This document shows positions 1 to 5,983 of a DNA stretch of 11,583 nt, in pieces (position 1 is the first letter of the stretch; each line of letters opens with the position of its first letter). Source of the DNA: CBCXVS01 sp965178525 (GTDB lineage: Bacteria; Tectomicrobia; Entotheonellia; Entotheonellales; Entotheonellaceae); assembly GCA_965178525.1 (NCBI GenBank), contig CBCXVS010000247.1:1-11583 (forward strand), read 5' to 3'. Both the position numbers and the translations under genes were made by a program. The notes under the pieces are model-generated. The model worked only from the letters and a program-made list of their open reading frames with translations, made no database searches and was not told the origin of the DNA.

Positions 1-12
1 CAAGTCATCCCC

Positions 13-585
13 ATGCGCATGATCTTGGGGATCAGTTTTTTCTTACTTGGGCTGATGAAAATCCTGAATCAAGAGATCATCATTGGTGTGGCCGACCATG
101 CTCCGGCGGTCATGGCCGATCCGATGATCAAGCTGTTTTGGGTCGGCACCGATCCGCGCTATGCGCGGGAATGGTGGGCCTTTGGCTTTGGGATGTCGGA
201 GATGCTGACGGGTTTTCTGTTCGGCATGGGGTTGTTCAAGCGGATCATTGGGTTGTTTGTGAGCCTGGTGTTCACCAAGTTGATGATTTACGACATCGGC
301 TGGCTGGAGATTCCGCACCTGTATCCCATCTCGGTGTTGTTGATCATCTGCTTTTCCAATGTGGGAGACACTGCCACCCATGGCTTGCAACGACGTGCCA
401 GCGATTGTGAAGACGCAGCCGAACCGCAGCGGGTCGAGACAGTCCTCGACTTGACACCGTTGCCCCATCCCCCCGTTCCAACCATACCTGAAATTTGTTA
501 TCCGAACCAGCTATTACACGACGATAACGGTGCCTCTCCTGCATATGCCCAGGTCATTTACAACGACCTGGAAGAATCTCCATGA
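13..585 (+). CDS. DoxX-like small integral membrane protein, possibly 5'-partial
   Basis: The 190-residue product starts with a hydrophobic helix ending in a Gly-x-x-Lys pattern (FFLLGLMKIL, about residues 9-18). Further hydrophobic segments follow at about 55-72, 78-92 and 104-114, with a proline-containing turn (EIPHLYP) before the last one. This four-helix layout and the LG..K motif resemble the DoxX/DoxX-like family, whose members sit in the cytoplasmic membrane and whose biochemical role is mostly unknown. From about residue 120 the protein is a soluble tail rich in Pro, Asp and Glu, which is longer than a minimal DoxX protein. No ribosome binding site is visible before the ATG at 13 or the one at 19, and the frame is open to base 1, so the true start may lie outside the window. 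It converges on the kinase-like gene with only 15 bases between stops and no clear terminator. The family call is moderate; the membrane call is strong. Confidence 0.6.
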   Translation: MRMILGISFFLLGLMKILNQEIIIGVADHAPAVMADPMIKLFWVGTDPRYAREWWAFGFGMSEMLTGFLFGMGLFKRIIGLFVSLVFTKLMIYDIGWLEIPHLYPISVLLIICFSNVGDTATHGLQRRASDCEDAAEPQRVETVLDLTPLPHPPVPTIPEICYPNQLLHDDNGASPAYAQVIYNDLEESP

Positions 586-600
586 CATCGGCCTCCGTAA

Positions 601-1533
601 TCATGACAAAGCACGGATAGCATGCAGCAAAGGTTGTTGGAGATCAACGCCGAGGTTCTGCGCCGCGTACCGTGCTTCCGCCTCAAGGCGCGGCACTTCG
701 GCATGTAGAAGCGCCCGTCCTTCTTCAGGGCCGAGGGTATCGAGAATACCAGGGAGGAGCGCCTGCTCCAGGACCTCCTGGCGCAAGCCGTAAACCGCTG
801 CCAACCGCTGAATCACATATGATAATCCGACATCTTCTTCGAGACTATGGAGATCGATAATCGTCGCGGTCTGCGGTAAGACATCCTCAGTATCCTGCGG
901 GGGGACGAGGATATTCCAAGGACTGGGATCAGAGGTAAAGACGCGGCGGTCCAACGCGTTCCACAGCCGAGTAAATGTCGCGACGGCGAGGCGTTCAAAC
1001 GCAGCCCGGCGTTGATTATAGCTTTTCGTGTCGAGATGTCCGGTCATCCATTGCTGTTCACAGGCGGCTTTGAGGCGCTCAATAGAGGTGCCGGGAATAA
1101 ATTCTTCCACGAGAATATGTCGAGGCGTGGTATGAGTATCCTGCCAGTGCCAGACGCCACCGCTGCGAGGAAACAAGCCTGGGGCATCCTGTTGCAGATG
1201 GTCAGCCAAGCGAACGAGGCGATCGAGGAGTTGATGCGTGGTCTCAAGGGCGGTAGTATGTTCCGTATAGACGATGCGGCGCTCCAAAGGAATCTTACAC
1301 ACAGCGTGCTGGGGAGGCCCTTGCCCCCACATCGCCGTGAGTTTGTACACAGCCATCGCACCACCCGTAGCAAGTGGGGATAAAATGGCTTCACGAGGGG
1401 CTGGAAACGCCGCAGGCGGCGAATTTATCCGCCGCAATGCCTGCGAAATGAAATCATACTGGCCATTCGCCGTCTCGACTGCTTTGATGTGGTGCGGTAA
1501 TGCCTCCCCCTCCCACCGCAGTGGTATCGCCAC
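601..1533 (-). CDS. Protein-kinase/aminoglycoside-phosphotransferase-fold protein of unknown role
   Basis: The 310-residue protein has the outline of the kinase fold. There is a beta-strand lysine at K80 (AVCKIPL), an acidic residue in the following helix (around E97), a hinge-like EEFIPG (143-148), a catalytic-loop-like TSDPSPWNILV (200-210) and a metal-binding-like IIDLHSLEE (225-233). Compared with the APH/kinase consensus HGDxxxxN and DFG, the aspartate (D202), asparagine (N207) and second aspartate (D227) are kept. The histidine is Thr and DFG reads DLH. Activity is therefore possible, but the substrate is unknown. The start is GTG at 1533, preceded by GAGGAG about 6 bases upstream; an ATG two bases away is out of frame. 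It lies 18 bases after tatA and is probably cotranscribed with it. I do not recognise a named family; the fold assignment rests on these motifs only. Confidence 0.6.
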   Translation of the reverse strand: MAIPLRWEGEALPHHIKAVETANGQYDFISQALRRINSPPAAFPAPREAILSPLATGGAMAVYKLTAMWGQGPPQHAVCKIPLERRIVYTEHTTALETTHQLLDRLVRLADHLQQDAPGLFPRSGGVWHWQDTHTTPRHILVEEFIPGTSIERLKAACEQQWMTGHLDTKSYNQRRAAFERLAVATFTRLWNALDRRVFTSDPSPWNILVPPQDTEDVLPQTATIIDLHSLEEDVGLSYVIQRLAAVYGLRQEVLEQALLPGILDTLGPEEGRALLHAEVPRLEAEARYAAQNLGVDLQQPLLHAIRALS

Positions 1534-1551
1534 ATCCCTCTCCTCACGTGC

Positions 1552-1737
1552 TTAGGCCTGTTCTTTACTTTCGACTTTTTTCGTTTCGGCCTCCTCCTCG
1601 GGGTGTTCGGCCGCCCGTTTAAACAGCCGAATGCCTTCACCCAGGCCTTTCCCCATTTCCGGCAGCTTCTTGGCGCCAAACAGCACCATAATGATCAAAA
1701 AAATAATAATCAGCTCATGTATCCCGAGACCAAACAT
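1552..1737 (-). CDS. tatA: Twin-arginine translocase subunit TatA/TatE
   Basis: This 61-residue protein has the standard TatA build. A very short N-terminal MFGLGIHE is followed by one hydrophobic helix (about residues 8-20), then the family hallmark FGAKKLPEMGKGLGEGI (20-36), an amphipathic helix, and a short charged tail rich in Glu and Lys. TatA oligomers form or line the pathway by which folded proteins with an RR signal peptide cross the cytoplasmic membrane, working with TatC and often TatB. Neither partner is in this window, so this is a stand-alone copy. A strong AGGAGG lies 7 bases before the ATG. A promoter with a perfect TATAAT sits just upstream, so the gene can be expressed apart from the methyltransferase gene before it. 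TatA and TatE cannot be told apart at this length; TatB is less likely because of the short tail. Confidence 0.93.
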   Translation of the reverse strand: MFGLGIHELIIIFLIIMVLFGAKKLPEMGKGLGEGIRLFKRAAEHPEEEAETKKVESKEQA

Positions 1738-1772
1738 CTTTCTTCCTCCTACAAACGACGCTCTTGCACCCC

Positions 1773-1801
1773 ATTATACGCGGTTCCGCCATCCCTGGCT
1801 A
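1773..1801 (-). promoter_or_regulatory. Sigma70-type promoter of tatA
   Basis: On the minus strand, TAGCCA (1796-1801; 4 of 6 matches to TTGACA) is followed by a 17-base spacer and a perfect TATAAT (1773-1778). Transcription would start near 1766, about 28 bases before the tatA ATG, leaving room for its AGGAGG. It lies in the 90-base gap between the methyltransferase stop and tatA. Confidence 0.6.
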
Positions 1802-1827
1802 TGTTTCTTGCCAGCAGCTACATTCCC

Positions 1828-2853
1828 TTAGCCTGCCAGCTCGTGGCGGACGATCCGGGTGCCGGCAACTAGGCGCTGGAGTTTGCGGACCGTCAGCCAG
1901 CGCGGTAATTGGAAAAAGCCGCAATCGGGATTGATAAACACCTTTTCTGGAGGCATATAGTGTAACGCTTCGCGGATGCGGGCAGCAATTTCCTCGGGTG
2001 GTTCAAGATAGAATGATTTGATGTCCACCACACCGATGCCGACCTCACGCTCGCCGCAGAAAGCTCGAAGCTGCTCGATTTCTCGCATTTCGCGATTGGC
2101 AAACTCCAGCACGAACTGATCGGCCCGAGCGTCGTGAAACGTGGGGAAGAGAGGGGCATAGCGGCGTGGCCCACGGGGGCGACTACCGAGATTGCCAAAG
2201 CAGATATGCAAGGCGATCTTGGCCTGCACCCCTTCTACAGCGGCGTTATAGAGATCGAGGTAATCCTTGGCCGAACCGGGAATGATCGCATAGGACGGCT
2301 CATCGATCTGTAAAAAGTCGGCGCCGGCATCGACCAGCGCTTTTAGCTCCCGGTTGACGACACGGACAAACTCCCACGTGAGCTCTAGCCGGTCCTTATA
2401 CACGGACGTATCATGGAGTTGCACATGGATACCGAGGGTCAACGGGCCAGGACAGGTAACTTTTAATGGTTTGCAGGCCACCTGACGGGCGTATTCGTAT
2501 TCCTCCACAATCCCGAGCCCATGGGGTACCGTAATGCGTTCCACTGGGCGGTACCGTGGCGGCATGTCATAACCGTAGACGCCAACCTTGCGCAGCTCCG
2601 GCTGCCGCACCAACCCTTCCATATGCCGATAAAAGCTCTGGACAAAATACCACCGGCGCATCTCCCCATCCGAGATGATATCGATCCCCGCCCGTTCCTG
2701 ATCCAGAATGGCTGCATTCACCGCATCATCATATGCTTCCCGCTCGTCTGTGGCGCCGTAATGCCCCTGCTCGATGGCTTCCAAAGCGGTAAAAAACCAA
2801 CTCGGATACGCATGGCTCCCCACCACCGTCGTCGGCAAGAGCACCTCACCCAT
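1828..2853 (-). CDS. Cobalamin-independent methionine synthase (MetE C-terminal) family methyltransferase
   Basis: The product is a single TIM-barrel protein of 341 residues, matching only the C-terminal catalytic half of MetE. The zinc ligands of the family can all be placed: His216 and Cys218 (LHICFGN), Glu250 (LEFANRE) and Cys311 (NPDCGF). The conserved IDEPS lies at about 183-187. MetE moves a methyl group from methyl-tetrahydrofolate to homocysteine. Short homologues lack the N-terminal folate half and may use other methyl donors or thiol acceptors, so the substrate here is open. A GTG at 2862 is in frame, but it falls inside the AAGGAG that precedes the ATG at 2853 by 8 bases, so I choose the ATG. 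The gene follows the broken enoyl-CoA hydratase, separated by a heptamer repeat, and reads in the same direction as the acyl-CoA genes, which hints at a shared catabolic setting. It looks intact. Confidence 0.88.
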   Translation of the reverse strand: MGEVLLPTTVVGSHAYPSWFFTALEAIEQGHYGATDEREAYDDAVNAAILDQERAGIDIISDGEMRRWYFVQSFYRHMEGLVRQPELRKVGVYGYDMPPRYRPVERITVPHGLGIVEEYEYARQVACKPLKVTCPGPLTLGIHVQLHDTSVYKDRLELTWEFVRVVNRELKALVDAGADFLQIDEPSYAIIPGSAKDYLDLYNAAVEGVQAKIALHICFGNLGSRPRGPRRYAPLFPTFHDARADQFVLEFANREMREIEQLRAFCGEREVGIGVVDIKSFYLEPPEEIAARIREALHYMPPEKVFINPDCGFFQLPRWLTVRKLQRLVAGTRIVRHELAG

Positions 2854-2903
2854 GTGTATCACTCCTTGCCATGCTCACCCCATCCGTACGGCATTTCTCT
2901 TCC

Positions 2904-2941
2904 ATTCCGCATTCCGCATTCCGCATTCCGCATTCCGCATT
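2904..2941. repeat. Tandem heptamer repeat, five copies of ATTCCGC
   Basis: Five identical copies of ATTCCGC run head to tail from 2904 to 2938, followed by a partial ATT. On the minus strand this reads GCGGAAT repeated. The array begins directly after, and by one base within, the TAA stop of the enoyl-CoA hydratase frame, and lies in the gap before the methyltransferase gene. It has no spacers and is not a CRISPR. Perfect copies suggest recent slippage; a length of 7 makes it frame-shifting if it were ever translated. Confidence 0.95.
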
Positions 2942-3720
2942 TAACGGGCTTGCCAGTTTGGCTTGCGCTTTTCGGCAAAAGCCCGAGGTCCCTCAACGGT
3001 ATCCTCCGAGTATCGCATTCTCACGGCTTCACTGGTTTGCATCGTGAGGGCAACCTCCAGGGGATGTCCCAAACCCGTCAATGCCGCTTGCTTACTAGCG
3101 CGAACTCAGATGGGAGCGCATTCGAGGATGTCGTTGGCCCACTTGTCCACCGTGGGCATGAGTTCTGATGCGGGAACCACCTCATTCACAATGCCCAACT
3201 GGTGCGCCTCCTGAGCCGTCATATGGCGACCAGTGAGAATGTAGCCCATGGCGATTTTGTGGGGGATCATACGCGGCAGGCGATGCACACCACCCGCGCC
3301 CGCGATCAGGCCAACACGCGGTTCGGGGAGACCCAGCCGGGCATGATCGGCGGCAATGATAATATCGCAGGCCAACGCCATTTCGAAGCCACCACCAAGA
3401 GCAAAGCCATTGACCGCAGCAATAATCGGCTTCCAGCACGAGGTGCGGCTGGTAATCCCGCCGAAGCCGCTTGGCGGTGTCCCCAGCCGGTTGCGGTCGT
3501 GCTCAGCCGTATATTTCAGGTCATTCCCAGCCGAAAACGCCTTCTCGCCCATGCCGGTGAGAATACCGATCCAGACCTCCGGGTCCTGCTCGAAGTCGTT
3601 TCAGATCTCATCCAATTCAAAATGGGACGGCGGATGCAGTGCATTCATACGTTCCGGCCGATTCAGGGTGACAATCGCCATGCGCCCCTTTTTTTCATAG
3701 GTTGCAAACTCGTACGCCAT
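2941..3720 (-). pseudogene. Enoyl-CoA hydratase/isomerase, disrupted by two in-frame TGA codons
   Basis: Reading from the ATG at 3720 to the TAA at 2941 gives a 259-residue crotonase-fold protein of normal length with no frameshift, but codons 40 (3601-3603) and 205 (3106-3108) are TGA. The frame is otherwise well preserved. It has a typical start (IVTLNRPERMNAL), the oxyanion-hole region FSAGNDLK (62-69) and KPIIAAVNG, and both catalytic glutamates of hydratases, Glu113 (GGGFEM) and Glu133 (LPEP). The family-typical end is AFAEKRKPNW. Codon 40 falls where relatives commonly carry Trp, one base change from TGA. Active crotonases hydrate trans-2-enoyl-CoA in beta-oxidation-like routes. GGAAG precedes the start. 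The gene lies 51 bases after the MaoC-like gene and is presumably cotranscribed. The middle piece (3106-3552) could be expressed from an internal ATG but would lack both ends of the fold. Confidence 0.85.
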
Positions 3721-3771
3721 AGACCTCTTCCTTTTTTTCTCTTCGCGCCCTTCGTGCATCCTCTTCCTGGG

Positions 3772-4884
3772 TCATGCCTGGCGACTCGGCAACATCGCTT
3801 CCGCCTTGCCCTGAGCGGTGGTTTCGCCGCGTTGATTCTCCGCCCAGAGATCACACGCGACCAGCCGTTTGCCATCCCGCTCGAATGTGTCCGTGACCAC
3901 GCCACGCAGCCAAGTCGTATCTCCAATTAAGTTGAAACGGCGTACCTGTATGTCGAGCCGGCTCAAAAAGCCATCGTCACCCATCCAGTTCGTCATTAAG
4001 TGGCCAAACCATGCAATGCGCTGTGGTCCATAGTCATAGGCGCCGGGCACCCCCACGTCGCGGGCGAAATCAATATCCCAGTGCACCCGTTCGGGTACGT
4101 CGGGTACGCCATACCTATCCACAATGCCTGCCGCCGGATGGCGCCGGCGAAAGTCCAACCCAATCTTATGCGCCCGATTGAACAGTCCCCCCCAGCCAAT
4201 CAGCCAGGTCACGATATCGGTAGCCGTCAGCGGACCTTTGACAATGGGCGTGATCTCATCGCCAATGCGGACGTCTTCCCAGTACCGTGGGGTGGCGCCG
4301 CGCACGATCTCCGCATCATACGCGGCTTCGATGCGCGCCATATCTTCGGGCGTATAGTGCGCCCGGGCAATCCCGTCGTATTTTCCCTGCTGCCGTGCCG
4401 TGTCCCGCTCCGCCCGGACCCCAAACGCGCGGGTCTTAGCGACCGCCTCACCGTCTTGGTTGGTGAATGTGGTGTCGTAAGACTGTAAGATCGTCCGCCT
4501 CGCAAAGGCGCTGCGTTTTTCCTCCAGGGCATGCAAGGCGCTCGTAGCCCGAATGGTGTCATCGACCTTGATGGGACGAAACCACTCGAAGCGGGTTCCG
4601 GCGAACATATTATGAATGCCCGGCAACCCCCCAAATTGCCCACTGCAGATATCGTCCATGGCATAAAGGATACACGGCGGTGCAATCACGCAGCCGTAGC
4701 GGGTCGACGCCGCATACGCCGGATCATTCCAGAGCGGATTGGCATCCCCTATTCCATGCGCAAAATGCCGAATCGCATCGTGACTGGCCAGTTGGATATG
4801 GGGGCGCCGCCGCGGTACGGGAACACCGATCCGTTGTCGTAACCGCTCCAGCGCATCCTCTGTCATGACGGCATGTCCAGCCAT
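3772..4884 (-). CDS. FAS1-like dehydratase/MaoC double hot-dog protein
   Basis: The 370-residue protein looks like two hot-dog domains in tandem. The N-terminal half carries GDANPLWNDPAYAAST (46-61) and YGCVIAPP, the signature of the FAS1-like dehydratase domain. This corresponds to the D-x-NP-x-H motif of MaoC hydratases, but the histidine position is Trp. The C-terminal half holds a family-typical block, GAYDYGPQRIAW (about 284-295) and TNWMGDDG, followed by a second hot-dog core ending in the GDTTWLRG strand. Proteins of this type are taken to hydrate or dehydrate acyl-CoA or related thioesters; the substrate cannot be inferred. Start: the ATG at 4884 has GGAG 6 bases before it. It heads the minus-strand run with the broken enoyl-CoA hydratase, and a candidate promoter lies 75-100 bases upstream. 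The loss of His is common in this subfamily, so it does not by itself mean inactivity. Confidence 0.82.
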   Translation of the reverse strand: MAGHAVMTEDALERLRQRIGVPVPRRRPHIQLASHDAIRHFAHGIGDANPLWNDPAYAASTRYGCVIAPPCILYAMDDICSGQFGGLPGIHNMFAGTRFEWFRPIKVDDTIRATSALHALEEKRSAFARRTILQSYDTTFTNQDGEAVAKTRAFGVRAERDTARQQGKYDGIARAHYTPEDMARIEAAYDAEIVRGATPRYWEDVRIGDEITPIVKGPLTATDIVTWLIGWGGLFNRAHKIGLDFRRRHPAAGIVDRYGVPDVPERVHWDIDFARDVGVPGAYDYGPQRIAWFGHLMTNWMGDDGFLSRLDIQVRRFNLIGDTTWLRGVVTDTFERDGKRLVACDLWAENQRGETTAQGKAEAMLPSRQA

Positions 4885-4887
4885 CAG

Positions 4888-5226
4888 TCACTCCACAGGA
4901 AGTTCGGAAATACACCATCGCCGGCACCCGCGTTTCATTCGTATTCTCAGCAGGCACAGTATGCCGAGGATGGCGGCTGATAGCAAGCGAAAATGCTGAC
5001 GGGCGGGATAGACAATGGCCATAAGCGGCTTGCCCGAAGCCGCGATGGTGTAAACGATGTCCACAGAATCGGAGATGGAATCGCTCCGCTTTTCTCTGTT
5101 ACAATAGAAGAGTTTCCGATACCAGAGCATGGTTTCGATTGGTATAAGCCGATCACACGACTGAGATACGGTGTATGCCCTACCGTCTATTCGGTAGGTC
5201 GTGTTACCGTCTGTGGTCACTGACAT
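4888..5226 (-). CDS. Doubtful small ORF, possible DUF3592-like remnant
   Basis: A 112-codon frame fills most of the gap between the MaoC-like gene and radC. Its text contains TYRIDGRAYTVSQS (10-23), VDIVYTIAASGKP (about 55-67), YPARQ, and one hydrophobic segment (HFRLLSAAILGILCLLRI). This order loosely resembles the extracytoplasmic part and last membrane helix of DUF3592 proteins, but the expected N-terminal helix is missing, since radC begins there on the other strand. No ribosome binding site precedes the ATG. In favour, its TGA lies between the GGAG and ATG of the MaoC-like gene, a spacing that suits translational coupling. Against, the C-terminal 20 residues are basic and Cys-rich and look non-coding. 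It may be a gene fragment or chance. The rest of 4885-5252 holds only the promoter and palindrome listed separately. Confidence 0.25.
   Translation of the reverse strand: MSVTTDGNTTYRIDGRAYTVSQSCDRLIPIETMLWYRKLFYCNREKRSDSISDSVDIVYTIAASGKPLMAIVYPARQHFRLLSAAILGILCLLRIRMKRGCRRWCISELPVE
4958..4986 (-). promoter_or_regulatory. Candidate sigma70-type promoter of the MaoC-like operon
   Basis: The minus strand has TTGCTA (4981-4986), a 17-base spacer and CATACT (4958-4963), each 4 of 6 matches to consensus. A transcript would begin near 4951 and carry a leader of about 67 bases before the ATG at 4884. If it is used, the upstream reading frame at 4888-5226 is not needed for expression of the operon. 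Confidence 0.4.
5179..5198. repeat. Perfect inverted repeat upstream of radC
   Basis: CCTACCG and CGGTAGG form a perfect 7-base inverted repeat with a 6-base centre (TCTATT), 54 bases before the radC ATG. There is no T-tract on either strand, so it is not a typical terminator. It could be an operator for a dimeric regulator or an RNA hairpin in the radC leader; nothing in the window identifies a binding protein. Confidence 0.5.
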
Positions 5227-5252
5227 GAATGTGAAGGGGTGCCGGGAAGAGC

Positions 5253-5983
5253 ATGGAGTCGACTTCTTCGTACAGCCGCATCAAGGATTGGCCGGAGGAC
5301 GAACGCCCCCGGAAGCGTTTGTTACAGTTTGGCGAAGGTACTTTATCCGATGCTCAGCTGGTTGCGCTATTGCCCCGCACGGGCGATCATGCGAGCGGGT
5401 CGACGGCCGTGGATGTGGCGCGCCATCTCTTGGCCCGATATGACGGTGACCTCGAAGCGGTCAGCGCTGCGACGGTCAAGGAGTTGTGCCAGGCGCCCGG
5501 TATTGGGCTGGCAAAAGCCTGTGAAATCAAAGCCGCCTTCGAGATTGGCCGGCGCTGGTTTGCCCGGCAGAGTGGTCCGTTACTGCAGGTGCGCTCCAGC
5601 CGGGACGTGGCCAACCATTATATGCCCATGCTGGCGGGGAAAAAACGCGAGCAATTTCAGGTCATTTTGCTCGATCGGAAAAATCGTATCACCCGGGATG
5701 TGATGATTTCTCAGGGATCGCTGACCGCGAGTATCGTGCATCCCCGTGAAGTGTTCAATCCAGCCATTCGGGATTCTGCGGCGGCGGTAATTTTTGTCCA
5801 CAATCATCCGAGTGGCGATCCACAACCGAGTCAGGAAGATCATAGTCGACCGCCCGGCTGGTCGAGGCTGGCGAGGTGCTGGGCATCCCAGTGCTCGATC
5901 ATATCATTGTTGGGCGGGACACGTATATGAGCTTTGCCGATGAGGGCTTGCTACACCATGGACGACGACAAATTTCACGATGA
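5253..5983 (+). pseudogene. radC: RadC/JAB-domain protein with a one-base frameshift near the 3' end
   Basis: From the ATG at 5253 the protein reads as RadC. The usual opening is SYSRIKDWPEDERPRKRLL, and helix-hairpin-helix repeats follow around LCQAPGIGLAKACEIKAA (about 79-96). The MPN/JAB domain comes next, with its metal-binding HNHPSGDPQPSQED ending at Asp196. Directly after that motif the frame is lost, and the protein runs on as unrelated text to a stop at 5928-5930. Two codons later another frame resumes perfect RadC text (ARLVEAGEVLGIPVLDHI, VGRDTYMSFADEG) and stops at 5981-5983. This equals one missing base between about 5841 and 5846. All metal ligands are kept but the last strands and helix are scrambled, so the protein is probably unstable. 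RadC's cellular role is unsettled despite its name. The repaired frame overlaps the start of purF by 26 bases. A sequencing error is possible. Confidence 0.88.

Noticed and set aside
2904..2941. CRISPR array
   Set aside because: Units are 7 bases, contiguous, without spacers, and there are no cas genes.
3106..3603. TGA read as Trp (alternative genetic code) or as selenocysteine in the enoyl-CoA hydratase
   Set aside because: obgE, proB and the MaoC-like gene end in TGA at sensible places, and the obgE TGA sits in the proB ribosome binding site, so TGA is a stop here. The affected positions are not Cys-like, and no SECIS-type hairpin was apparent after either codon.
3202..3930. A 242-codon plus-strand frame across the enoyl-CoA hydratase and MaoC-like genes
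   Set aside because: The opposite strand shows clear family motifs over the whole length; the plus-strand text shows none.
5076..5105. A TACAAT box on the plus strand as a radC promoter
   Set aside because: No acceptable -35 is found at 16-18 bases upstream and the leader would be about 140 bases; support is too weak to list.
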